A DNA stretch of 64,000 nucleotides from JAMXLO01 sp963812075 (GTDB lineage Bacteria; Pseudomonadota; Alphaproteobacteria; Acetobacterales; Acetobacteraceae). Numbering within the stretch: the stretch's first letter is position 1; the number at the start of each line of letters is the position of its first letter. This document shows, in pieces, positions 50,723 to 60,495 of the stretch. The DNA lies in the NCBI GenBank assembly GCA_963812075.1, contig CAWETN010000007.1:62001-126000 (forward strand). Direction: 5' to 3'. The notes beneath the pieces were generated by a model. That model was not told where the DNA came from, searched no databases, and saw nothing but the letters and a program-made list of their open reading frames with translations. Position numbers and translations under genes: made by a program.

Positions 50723-51771
50723 CATCGCCACGCCCGACGTCGCCCGGACCGCCGCCCAGGCGGAACTCGACCGGCTGTGGTCGCGCGGTACGGCCTTCCT
50801 GGGCTGTCGCTATGCGATCATGGGCGGGGCGATGAGCTGGGTGAGCGAACGGCACCTGGTTGCGGCAATCTCCAATGCCGGTGGCTTCGGCGTGATCGCT
50901 TGCGGGGCGATGGAGCCGCACATGCTGGCGGCCGAGATCGCCGGCACCCAGGCGCTGACCGAACAGCCATTCGGCGTGAACCTGATCACCATGCATCCGC
51001 GGCTCGACGATCTGATCCGGGTCTGCCTGGAGGCACGGGTGGGTCACGTCGTGCTTGCGGGCGGCATTCCGCCCGGCGGCGCGGTGCGCGCGGTGAAGGA
51101 CGGCGGGGCGAGGCTGATCGCATTCACCCCGGCGCTGGTGCTGGCGAAGCGGCTGGTCCGCTCCGGCGCGGACGCATTGGTCATCGAAGGGTCCGAGGCG
51201 GGCGGCCATATCGGGCCGGTGTCGCTGATGGTGCTCGCGCAGGAGATCCTGCCGCAGATCAAGGATGTGCCGGTGTTCGTCGCCGGCGGGCTGGGGCGCG
51301 GCGAGGCGATCCTCGCCCTGCTGGACATGGGCGCGGCCGGCGCTCAACTCGGCACGCGCTTCGCCGCCGCGAGCGAGTTCGATTGCCCATCCCAACTTCA
51401 AGCGCGCCTTCATCCGCGCCGCCGCGCGCGACGCAGTGCCGTCGGTGCAACTCGACGAGAGATTCCCGGTCATCCCGGTGCGCGGACTGGTCAACGAAGG
51501 GGTCAGGCGCTTCCTGCGCTTCCAGGCCGAAACGCGTGACCGGTTCGAGGCGGGCGAGCTGACCAAGGACGCCGCCCAGCTGGCGATCGAGCATTTCTGG
51601 GCGGGCGCGCTGCGGCGTGCGGTGATCGACGGCGACATCGAGAGCGGCTCGGTCATGGCGGGGCAGTCGGTCGGCATGGTGACGGCCGAGAGCCCGACGG
51701 CGGTGATCATCGCCGAACTGGTGGGGCAGGCCGTCGCCGCGCTGATGGAGCGCCAGCGGGTTGGCGGATGA
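50712..51771 (+). CDS. Nitronate monooxygenase-like flavoprotein (one apparent +1 frameshift)
   Basis: A TIM-barrel FMN protein of the 2-nitropropane dioxygenase/nitronate monooxygenase family, often found after lysC in this group. MGGAMSWVSERHLVAAISNA, GGFGVIACGAMEP, ALVIEGSEAGGHIG and VFVAGGLGRGEAI are family signatures. The frame breaks after TRFAAASE; an extra T near 51378 explains it, and SIAHPNFKRAFIRAA follows to the end at RQRVGG. About 352 residues. Physiological substrate unknown. Confidence 0.85.
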
Positions 51772-51790
51772 TGCCCCGCGAGCCCTGACG

Positions 51791-54037
51791 ATGATGGCGC
51801 CCCGCAGGCTGCTGGCCAGGCTGCGCGAGACGATGGCGCACGGGTCGGCGCCGTTGCAGGAACTCATGCACCTGGTGGCGGTCGAGTTGGTCAGCGAGGC
51901 CTGCTCGGTGTTCGCCACCCGGCCCGGCGAGATCCTGGAGCTGGTCGCTACCGAGGGCATGAACCCGCAGGCGATCGGCCGCACGCGCATCCGTTTCGGC
52001 GAGGGTATCGTCGGCCTGTGCGCCGCCACCGGCCGGGTGATGAACCTGCCGGACGCGCAGAGCCACCCTGCCTTCACCAACCGGCCGGAGACCGGCGTGG
52101 AGGCCTTCGCCTCCATGCTGGCCGTTCCGGTGCGGCGCGCCGGGCGGACTCTCGGCGTGGTCGCCGTACACAACCGCAATCCGCGGAATTACTCGGACGA
52201 GGAGGTGGACGAGGTCGAGACGGTGGCGATGCTGGTGGCCGAGTTGCTGGCCTCGGCCGGCGCCACGGACGGCGCCGGCGGCGAGGGGGTTGCGGCGACG
52301 GTGCCACGGGTGTTCTCGGGAGCCACGCTGGTCCCCGGCATCGCTATCGGGCCGGTGGTGCTGCACGGGCGGCGCCACCACTCGCTTCGGCTGCTGGCGG
52401 ACGATCCCGATGCCGAGCTGGCTCGGCTGCACGACGCGACGCAGCGCATGCAGCAGGGTGTGGACGAGTTGATCGCCAGCGCGCCCGACGGGCTGCGCAG
52501 CGGCGCCGATGGCATTGCGTCGCGCGAGGTCCTCGAGGCCTACCGTCTCGTAGCGACCGATGCCGGCTGGATCAGGCGGGTCGAGGAGGTGATCCGGGGT
52601 GGCCTGTCGGCCGAGGCGGCGGTGCAGCGTGTGGCCGGCGCGGTGCACGACCGGATGCGCCGCATCACCGATCCCTACCTGCGCGAACGGCTCGCCGATC
52701 TCGAGGATCTGGCCGGCCGTCTGCTCGGCGCACTCGCCGGCGACCAGCCGCGTCCCAACGTCCCACCCGGTGCCATCCTGCTGGCCCGGCGGCTCGGACC
52801 GGCGGAGTTGCTGGACTGGCACGCCGCCGGCATCGGCGGGGTCGCCGTGGAGGAGGCAAGCCCCGCGGGCCATGCCGCGATCCTGGCGCGCGCATTGGGC
52901 CTGCCCTCGGTCGGTGGCACCCGGGGCATGCTGGAATCCGCCGAGCCGGGCGATGAGGCGGTGGTAGACGGCGACGACGGCCAGCTGGTGCTGCGCCCCG
53001 AGGCGGAGGTCAGGGCGACCTATCTCCGGGAACTCGCGGCGCGGACCGAGCTGGAGGCGGGTTGGGCACCGCTGCGCGATCGGCCGGGGACCACCGCGGA
53101 CGGCAGCCGGATCAGTCTGATGCTGAATGTCGGGCTGACGATGGAGGTGGCGCAGCTCGACACCACGGGTGCAGAGGGCATCGGCTTGTACCGCACCGAA
53201 ATCGGCATGCTGGCGCGCGGCGCGATCGCCGACGTGGCGGAACAGGCTGCAACTTACGCGCGTGTATTGGATGCCGCAGCCGGGCGGCCGGTGCTGTTCC
53301 GCACGCTGGACCTGGGTGCCGACAAACTCCTGCCGGGCGACGCGCCGCAGGAGGAGAACCCGGCGATGGGCTGGCGATCGCTGCGCATCGGGCTGGACCG
53401 GCCGGCGCTGTTGCGGCGGCAGCTGCGGGCCCTGCTGCTGGCGGCCGGCGGCCGGAAGCTGTCGGTGATGTTTCCGATGGTCGCCACCGTGGCGGAATTC
53501 CGCGCCGCAAGGTCGCTGTTGCTGGCCGAGGCACGGCGCGTGCGCCCGGCACCCGAACGGCTGTCGATCGGCACCATGCTCGAAGTGCCTGCGCTGATGT
53601 GGCAATTGGATGAATTGTTGCGCGAGGTCGATTTCGTTTCGGTCGGTTCGAACGATCTGCTGCAGTTCCTGTTCGCGGCCGATCGCGGCTCGCCGTCTCT
53701 GTTCAACCGTTACGACCTGCTGTCGCAGCCCGTGCTGAGTCTGCTCGAGTACCTGTTGCGGGCGGCGGCGACTGCCAAGGGTGGGGCGGGAGTGCCGGTG
53801 TCGTTGTGCGGCGAGGCGGCGTCGCGGCCCCTGGAGGCTCTGGCCCTGGTAGGTCTCGGGTTCACGAGCCTCTCCATGCCGGCATCGGGCATCCTCCCGA
53901 CCAAGGCGCTGCTGGCGCAGCTCGACCTCGGCGCATTCCGTCCGGTACTGGCGGCGATCCGTCGCAGCGCCTCGGGCTCGGCCAGCCTGCGCGAGCCGAT
54001 CAATGTGTGGGCGCGGGAACACGGGCTGCCCGTTTAA
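51791..54037 (+). CDS. ptsP: PEP-protein phosphotransferase of the nitrogen PTS (EI-Ntr)
   Basis: EI-Ntr uses PEP to phosphorylate NPr and starts the regulatory nitrogen PTS. The 748-residue protein has an N-terminal GAF domain (residues about 20-155), the swivelling phosphohistidine domain with EEASPAGHAAILARALGLP, and the PEP-binding barrel with YRTEIGML, GSNDLLQFLFAADR and SLCGEAASRPLEAL, including the catalytic cysteine. ATG 51791 is chosen; an in-frame GTG ten codons upstream would overlap the previous gene. Confidence 0.94.
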   Translation: MMAPRRLLARLRETMAHGSAPLQELMHLVAVELVSEACSVFATRPGEILELVATEGMNPQAIGRTRIRFGEGIVGLCAATGRVMNLPDAQSHPAFTNRPETGVEAFASMLAVPVRRAGRTLGVVAVHNRNPRNYSDEEVDEVETVAMLVAELLASAGATDGAGGEGVAATVPRVFSGATLVPGIAIGPVVLHGRRHHSLRLLADDPDAELARLHDATQRMQQGVDELIASAPDGLRSGADGIASREVLEAYRLVATDAGWIRRVEEVIRGGLSAEAAVQRVAGAVHDRMRRITDPYLRERLADLEDLAGRLLGALAGDQPRPNVPPGAILLARRLGPAELLDWHAAGIGGVAVEEASPAGHAAILARALGLPSVGGTRGMLESAEPGDEAVVDGDDGQLVLRPEAEVRATYLRELAARTELEAGWAPLRDRPGTTADGSRISLMLNVGLTMEVAQLDTTGAEGIGLYRTEIGMLARGAIADVAEQAATYARVLDAAAGRPVLFRTLDLGADKLLPGDAPQEENPAMGWRSLRIGLDRPALLRRQLRALLLAAGGRKLSVMFPMVATVAEFRAARSLLLAEARRVRPAPERLSIGTMLEVPALMWQLDELLREVDFVSVGSNDLLQFLFAADRGSPSLFNRYDLLSQPVLSLLEYLLRAAATAKGGAGVPVSLCGEAASRPLEALALVGLGFTSLSMPASGILPTKALLAQLDLGAFRPVLAAIRRSASGSASLREPINVWAREHGLPV

Positions 54038-54148
54038 CGCGAGAAGTTCCCGTATAGGTTGAATGACGATTTCGACTCCGGCAGAAAACCAAGGCAAGCT
54101 GCGGAACGTTAGGCCGGCAACCAGCTTGCAGGGTCGGGGCGCGCCGAG

Positions 54149-55072
54149 TTGCAGGATCGCAGATCGAACGAGGAACCTGAGGCGCTGCCTCTTGCACGAC
54201 GCGCGGGCGATGACCTGCGCGCGGCGCGCGAGCGGGTGGGTTGGTCACTACCAGACGTAGCTGCCGCCTTGCGCATCCGCCTGCAGCACCTCGAGGCGCT
54301 GGAGGCGGGACGGGTCGACGCGCTGCCGGGGAACGCGTACGCGCTTGGTTTCGTCCGAACCTATGCGCAGATGCTTGGCCTCGATGCGAACGAGGCGGCG
54401 AGGCGGTTCAAGGCCGAGGCGGAAGCGGTGACCCGCAAGACGCGGCTGACCTTCCCCGTGCCGGCGCCGGAACGGGGCGTGCCGGCGGGGGCTGTTGTCT
54501 TGCTCGGCCTCGTGCTGGCGGTCGGCGCCTATGCCGGTTGGTACCGGCTGTCGGGCGAAGGCAGGCTACCGGCGGAGACCAGTCTGCAGGTGCCGCAGCG
54601 CCTGGCCCCGCTGGCCGAGCAGGCCGTGCGGGCACCGAGCAACCGGCCGCCGGCCGTTGTCGCAACGGTGCCTGCCCCGACCGAGCCGCCCGCGCAGCAG
54701 GCCGAGGCGCCTCCCATTCCGGCCATTTCACCGAGTTCGGCGGCGGCGGCCTCGGTCCCGCCCGTTCCGGCAGCAGGGGCCATGCGGATCGTTCTGCGCG
54801 CCAACGCCGACGCATGGGTGCAGGTGCGCGACCGCGCCGGAGCTGTGCTGCTGAACCGCACGCTGCATTCCGGCGAGACCTGGGACGTGCCGGCCAGGCC
54901 GAACCTGTTGCTGACGACGGGCAACGCGGGCGGCACCGACCTGCTCGTTGACGGCGTGGCGTCGCCATCGCTGGGCGGCAGCGGCGCGGTGCGGCGCGAC
55001 CTGCCGCTGGACCCCGACCTGATCAGGGACGGCAAGCTGGCGGCCACCGCTCAGCGCGCCAATCCCCAGTAG
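54149..55072 (+). CDS. RodZ-like helix-turn-helix membrane protein
   Basis: A 307-residue protein with an N-terminal HTH of the RodZ type (ARERVGWSLPDVAAALRI, then HLEALEAGRVDALPGNAYAL and GFVRTYAQMLGLD), one membrane helix near residue 115 (GAVVLLGLVLAVGAYAGW), a proline/alanine-rich linker and a C-terminal DUF4115 domain (ADAWVQVRDRAGAVLLNRTL). RodZ links MreB to the envelope; this member is in the usual slot before ispG. The start appears to be TTG 54149, since no ATG or GTG gives the full N-terminus. Confidence 0.85.
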   Translation: MQDRRSNEEPEALPLARRAGDDLRAARERVGWSLPDVAAALRIRLQHLEALEAGRVDALPGNAYALGFVRTYAQMLGLDANEAARRFKAEAEAVTRKTRLTFPVPAPERGVPAGAVVLLGLVLAVGAYAGWYRLSGEGRLPAETSLQVPQRLAPLAEQAVRAPSNRPPAVVATVPAPTEPPAQQAEAPPIPAISPSSAAAASVPPVPAAGAMRIVLRANADAWVQVRDRAGAVLLNRTLHSGETWDVPARPNLLLTTGNAGGTDLLVDGVASPSLGGSGAVRRDLPLDPDLIRDGKLAATAQRANPQ

Positions 55073-55125
55073 CGGCGCGGCGGCGGAAGCCCCATTCTAC
55101 CGCAAGGCAGAACGGAGACCCACGC

Positions 55126-56250
55126 ATGAGCTATCGGCCGTACCAGGAGATCATCCGGCGGAAGTCGCGCCGCGTGTACGTCGGGCGCGTGCCGGTGGGC
55201 GATGGTGCGCCGATCACGGTGCAGACGATGACCAATACGCTGACCACCGATGTTGAAGGTACGGTGGCACAGATCCGGCGGGCGGAACTCGCTGGTGTGG
55301 ACATCGTGCGGGTGTCGTGCCCCGACCAGGAGAGCGCGCTGGCGCTGAAGGACATCGTGCGCGAAGTGAACGTGCCGATCGTCGCCGACATCCACTTCCA
55401 TTACAGGCGTGCCATCGAGGCGGCGGACAGCGGCGCCGCCTGCCTCAGGATCAACCCCGGCAACATCGGCAGCCAGGAACGGGTAAAGGAGGTCGTCAGG
55501 GCCGCCCGCGACCACGGCTGCTCGATGCGCATCGGGGTGAACGCCGGATCGCTGGAAAAGCACCTGCTGGAGAAATACGGCGAGCCGAACCCCGAGGCGC
55601 TGGTGGAGAGCGCGCTCTACCACGCCGACATCCTGCAGCAACACGACTTCCACGACTTCAAGATCAGCGTGAAGGCGTCCGACGTGTTCCTGGCGGTGGC
55701 CGCCTATCAGCAGCTGGCGGAGGTGTGTGACCACCCGCTGCATATCGGCATCACCGAGGCGGGTGGACGCCGGATGGGGACGGTGAAGTCGGCGGTCGGG
55801 TTGGGCTCGCTGCTGTGGGCCGGCATCGGCGACACGCTGCGGGTGTCGCTGTCGGACGAGCCGGAGGAGGAGGTGCGGGTCGGCTGGGACCTGCTGAAGG
55901 CGCTGGGCATCCGCCACCGCGGAGTGAAGGTGATCTCCTGCCCGTCCTGCGCGCGGCAGGGCTTCAACGTGATCCAGACGGTGCAGGTCCTGGAAGATCG
56001 TCTGGCGCATATCGAGACACCGATCACCCTGTCGATCATCGGCTGCGTGGTGAACGGCCCCGGCGAGGCGCTGATGACGGATATCGGCCTGACCGGTGGC
56101 GGCAACGGCCGGCATATGATCTATCGGGCGGGCAAGACCGACCACACGATCGACGGCCGCGAGATGGTGGACCACATCGTCGAACTGGTTGAGGCGAAGG
56201 CCGCCGAGTTGAAGGCGACGCAGGAGGCGGAGAAGCTGGCGGCCGAGTGA
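55126..56250 (+). CDS. ispG: 4-hydroxy-3-methylbut-2-enyl diphosphate synthase
   Basis: IspG is the iron-sulfur enzyme of the penultimate MEP-pathway step. The 374-residue protein has VPVGDGAPITVQTMTNT, ADIHFHYRRAIEAA, RINPGNIG, and the cluster ligands in ISCPSCARQGFNV (two Cys) and IGCVVNGPGEA (third Cys and the Glu/Asn region). ATG follows AGAACGGAGA. Intact and of normal length. Confidence 0.96.
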   Translation: MSYRPYQEIIRRKSRRVYVGRVPVGDGAPITVQTMTNTLTTDVEGTVAQIRRAELAGVDIVRVSCPDQESALALKDIVREVNVPIVADIHFHYRRAIEAADSGAACLRINPGNIGSQERVKEVVRAARDHGCSMRIGVNAGSLEKHLLEKYGEPNPEALVESALYHADILQQHDFHDFKISVKASDVFLAVAAYQQLAEVCDHPLHIGITEAGGRRMGTVKSAVGLGSLLWAGIGDTLRVSLSDEPEEEVRVGWDLLKALGIRHRGVKVISCPSCARQGFNVIQTVQVLEDRLAHIETPITLSIIGCVVNGPGEALMTDIGLTGGGNGRHMIYRAGKTDHTIDGREMVDHIVELVEAKAAELKATQEAEKLAAE

Positions 56251-56671
56251 ATGACGGAGTCTCGGCACAGAGCTCGACATAAGCGCTTTCGTCAACGCGA
56301 TTGAACGCCCGCGCCAGGGGCTCGAACGGCACCGGCGGGAGCCGGCGGACGAACAGCTGCGGGACGGCCTGATTCAGCGGTTCGAATTCACCTACGAACT
56401 CAGCCACCGGATGCTGCGGCGCTATCTGCGGATGATCGCGCCTTCGCCCGATGCTTACGACAGCATGTCGTTCCAGGATCTGGTCCGCAGCGGCGACGAC
56501 CAGGGGCTGCTGCGCGGCGACTGGACGGCGCGGCGCCGCTTCCGCGACATGCGGGCACGTAGCAGCCATACGTATTCGGCGGCCGCGGCCCAGCAGGTCG
56601 TCGCGATCACACCGGAGTTCATGTCGGAAGCCGCGTTTCTCCGGGACCAGCTGCAGGCGCGGCTCGGATGA
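56251..56671 (+). CDS. hepT: HepT-type (HEPN, HI0074-like) putative toxin (apparent frameshift near start)
   Basis: A helical HEPN-fold protein of about 139 residues, of the nucleotidyltransferase substrate-binding (HI0074) group. ATG 56251 directly after ispG gives MTE; dropping one T near 56260 joins it to LGTELDISAFVNAIERPRQG and RFEFTYELSHRMLRRYLRMI. The end contains RARSSHTY, an exact match to the RX4HXY RNase motif of HepT toxins. Without the correction the first usable ATG is 56411. It overlaps the nucleotidyltransferase gene by four bases, the usual type VII toxin-antitoxin layout. Confidence 0.8.
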
Positions 56672-57039
56672 TGTCGGTGCTCGACATGCGGGAGGATCAC
56701 GTGCGCTTACTGCGCGCGGTGCTGCGCGCGCACCTGCCGGCCGACGCACGCGCATGCATATTCGGATCGCGCGCGCATGGCGGTGCACGGCGCTACTCCG
56801 ACCTCGATCTGGCGCTCGAATGGGTGCGGCCGCTCGACCCGGACCTGATCGGACGGATCGCCGAGGCGCTGTCTGAGTCGGACCTGCCCTACAAGGTGGA
56901 CATCGTCGATCTGGCCATCGTGGACCCGGGCTTCAGGGCGCACGTGCTGGCGGACTGCATTGCTTTCGACATCGGCTTGCGGGAAGCCGGCGATCACGCC
57001 ACGCTCGGCGCGGATGCATGCAGCAAACCGGGAGGGTGA
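56668..57039 (+). CDS. mntA: MntA-type minimal nucleotidyltransferase (putative antitoxin)
   Basis: A 123-residue minimal nucleotidyltransferase. FGSRAHGGARRYSDLDLAL fits the GSX10DXD motif exactly, and VDIVDL supplies the third acidic residue. In characterised pairs MntA adds AMP to the tyrosine of the HepT RX4HXY motif and silences the RNase. The start overlaps the hepT stop (ATGATG). The last 20 residues are unlike the family and may be read-through of a worn end. Confidence 0.85.
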   Translation: MMSVLDMREDHVRLLRAVLRAHLPADARACIFGSRAHGGARRYSDLDLALEWVRPLDPDLIGRIAEALSESDLPYKVDIVDLAIVDPGFRAHVLADCIAFDIGLREAGDHATLGADACSKPGG

Positions 57040-57041
57040 CC

Positions 57042-57989
57042 ATGGCAGGCTTCAAGGTGCGCGATCTTGCATATGGCCGGCTCCGCTCGCCGGACCTCGA
57101 CGCACAGGAGGCGTTCCTCACCGCGTTCGGCATGGTGCGCGCGGCACGCACACCAACGGCGCTGTACATGCGCGGCACCGATCCGGTGCACCACATCCAC
57201 GTCACCGAGAAGGGCGATCCGAAGTTCATCGGCTTCGCCTGGGCGGTGGGCAGCGAGGACGAACTGCGGGCGGCGGCCAGACTGCCGGGCGCCTCGGGCA
57301 TCGAGACGCTCGATGAGCCCGGCGGCGGACGGCGTGTCCGCCTTGCCGAACCGAACGGCTACACGATCGAGATCGTCCACGGGATCGAGCCGGTGCAGCC
57401 GATCCACGTGGTGCGCCAGCCGATCAACTCGGGCGTGGAGCCGCTGAAGCGCGCCGGCGAGGTGATCCGCTTCGCCGCCGGCCCCTCCAGCGTGAAGCGC
57501 ATCGGCCACGCCGTTCTGGGATCGCCGCGCAACCAGGAGACGGTGCGCTGGTTCCGCGAGACACTGGGGCTGATCCAGTCGGACGACGTGTTCGCCGGCG
57601 AGCAGGACAACATCATAGGCCAGTTCAGCCGGATCGACGCCGGCGACGACTACGTGGACCACCACGCGTTCTTCTGCATGAGGAACGAGCGCGCCGGCCT
57701 CAACCACTTCTCGTTCGAAGTGCAGGACATCGACGACGTGTTCATCGGCCACGAGTTCCTGAACGGCCTGGGCAGGTACGAGCACATGTGGGGCATCGGC
57801 CGCCACCTGCTGGGCAGCCAAGTGTACGATTACTGGGCCGATCCCTGGGGCCGCGTACACGAGCACTGGGCCGACACCGACCGGCTGAACGTGCGCAACG
57901 GCGGCAACCTGGTGCCGGCCGAGGAGGGGCTGCGCTCGCAATGGGGCACCCGGCCGCCGGAGAAGTTCCGGGGCCATGTCAGCCCGTGA
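57042..57989 (+). CDS. VOC-family extradiol (catechol 2,3-dioxygenase-like) dioxygenase
   Basis: A 315-residue two-domain type I extradiol dioxygenase. The C-terminal domain has the likely iron ligands: His in RIGHAVLGS (near 151), His in LNHFSFEVQD (near 221) and Glu in RVHEHWADT (near 277), plus YDYWADPWGR. It would cleave a catecholic ring next to the hydroxyls. ATG 57042 starts two bases after the mntA stop, so it may be read with the toxin-antitoxin pair. The substrate is unknown. Confidence 0.85.
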   Translation: MAGFKVRDLAYGRLRSPDLDAQEAFLTAFGMVRAARTPTALYMRGTDPVHHIHVTEKGDPKFIGFAWAVGSEDELRAAARLPGASGIETLDEPGGGRRVRLAEPNGYTIEIVHGIEPVQPIHVVRQPINSGVEPLKRAGEVIRFAAGPSSVKRIGHAVLGSPRNQETVRWFRETLGLIQSDDVFAGEQDNIIGQFSRIDAGDDYVDHHAFFCMRNERAGLNHFSFEVQDIDDVFIGHEFLNGLGRYEHMWGIGRHLLGSQVYDYWADPWGRVHEHWADTDRLNVRNGGNLVPAEEGLRSQWGTRPPEKFRGHVSP

Positions 57990-57993
57990 CGAC

Positions 57994-58113
57994 CTACGGG
58001 TCACCCTCGTCGTTGATATCCGTCTTGTCGAAATCATCGCCCTTGAAGAGCAGCGGCCTACCGTGGTGCTTCGCCATCGCGTAGGCAAAGCAATCGGCCA
58101 GGTCCAACCGCGC
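57994..58113 (-). pseudogene. Remnant of a VapC (PIN-domain) toxin gene, 3' end only
   Basis: On the minus strand, a stop-bounded stretch of about 39 codons reads LDLADCFAYAMAKHHG then RPLLFKGDDFDKTDIND, which is the C-terminal signature of VapC PIN-domain RNases. A TAG lies in frame just upstream, and the hisS gene begins nearby, so the N-terminal two thirds including most acidic catalytic residues are absent. No vapB is visible. It is a relic next to a second toxin-antitoxin locus. Confidence 0.68.
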
Positions 58114-58156
58114 CTATCCGATCTTGCCTTCCGGCCGCGTCCGGCTAGCTTGCCGC

Positions 58157-59391
58157 ATGGCTTCCGAACTCCAGCCGCCACGCGGCACCCACGACCTGAT
58201 CGGCGAGGACCAGCGCCGCCACCAGCATGTGATCGACACCGCCCGCCAGATCGCCGCCACCTACAGCTTCGACGAGTGGGCGACTCCGATCTTCGAGGAT
58301 ACCCGCGTGTTCTCCCGCACGCTCGGGGAGACCTCCGACGTGGTGACGAAGGAGATGTACAGCTTCCAGGACCGCGGCGGCGACGCGATCACGCTGCGGC
58401 CGGAAGCGACCGCCGGGATTTGCCGCGCCCTGGTCACCAACGGGCTGACCCAGTCGCTGCCGCAGAAGGTGTTCTGCGCCGGTCCGATGTTCCGCTACGA
58501 GCGGCCGCAGAAGGGCCGCTACCGCCAGTTCCACCAGATAGACGTCGAGCTGATCGGCTCGGCCGAGCCGCTGGGCGATGCCGAGGTGATCGCCTGCGGC
58601 TGGGATATCCTGCAGGCGCTGGGGGTGGCCGGCGAGACAGTGCTGGAAATCAACACGCTGGGCGACAAGGAGAGCCGCGCTGACTACCGCGCCGCGCTGG
58701 TGAGCTACTTCAGCAGGCATCGGTCGGACCTCTCCGAGGACAGCCTGGCGCGGCTGGAACGCAACCCGCTGCGCATTCTGGATTCCAAGGACGAAGGCGA
58801 CCGCCGCATCGTCGCCAACGCACCGACCATTGCCGGCTTCCTGACCGAGCCCGCCGCTGCGTTCTACGCCCGGCTGCGGACCCACCTGGACCGCTTCGGC
58901 GTGCCCTACCGGGAGAACCCACGCATCGTGCGCGGCCTCGACTACTACGGCCACACCGCGTTCGAGTTCGTCACCACCAAGCTGGGTGCCCAGGGTACAG
59001 TGATGGGCGGCGGCCGCTATGACGGCCTGGTTGAGGAGATGGGCGGGCCGCCCACGCCGGCGGTCGGCTGGGCCGCCGGCATCGAGCGCCTTGCCATGCT
59101 GCTCGCGGCACCGCCGCCTGCGCCGAAGCCGGTTGCGGTCGTGCCGGTGGGGGAGGCCGCGGAGGCCGCCGCACTCGACATCCTCCAGGTGCTGCGGCGC
59201 GCCGGCATCCGTGCCGAGATGGCCTATCGCGGCAATCTGCGTCGGCGGATGGAGCGTGCCAACCGTATCGGCGCGCGCGCCGCGGTCGTGATCGGCGACG
59301 ACGACATCGCGCAGGGCGTGGCGCAGGTGAAGAACCTGGCGACCGGCGAACAGGAGGCGGTGGCGCTCGCGGAGCTTGCCGGCCGGCTGCG

Positions 59392-59395
<4 letters not shown>
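58157..59395 (+). CDS. hisS: Histidyl-tRNA synthetase
   Basis: A class II synthetase of 412 residues. Motif features are PPRGTHDLIGEDQRRHQHV at the start, LRPEATAGICRAL (motif 2 region), RYERPQKGRYRQFHQIDVEL, the histidine A loop VRGLDYYGHTAFEF and the motif 3 arginine in WAAGIERLAML. The anticodon-binding domain is the last 90 residues. ATG 58157 gives MASELQPPRGTHD; an upstream in-frame start is not needed. Its stop overlaps prfA (ATGA). Confidence 0.96.
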
Positions 59396-60447
<1,052 letters not shown>

Positions 60448-60495
60448 GCGGCCCCGCACAACCTCGCGCCCATGCGCCGCGGGCGAAGACGGCGC

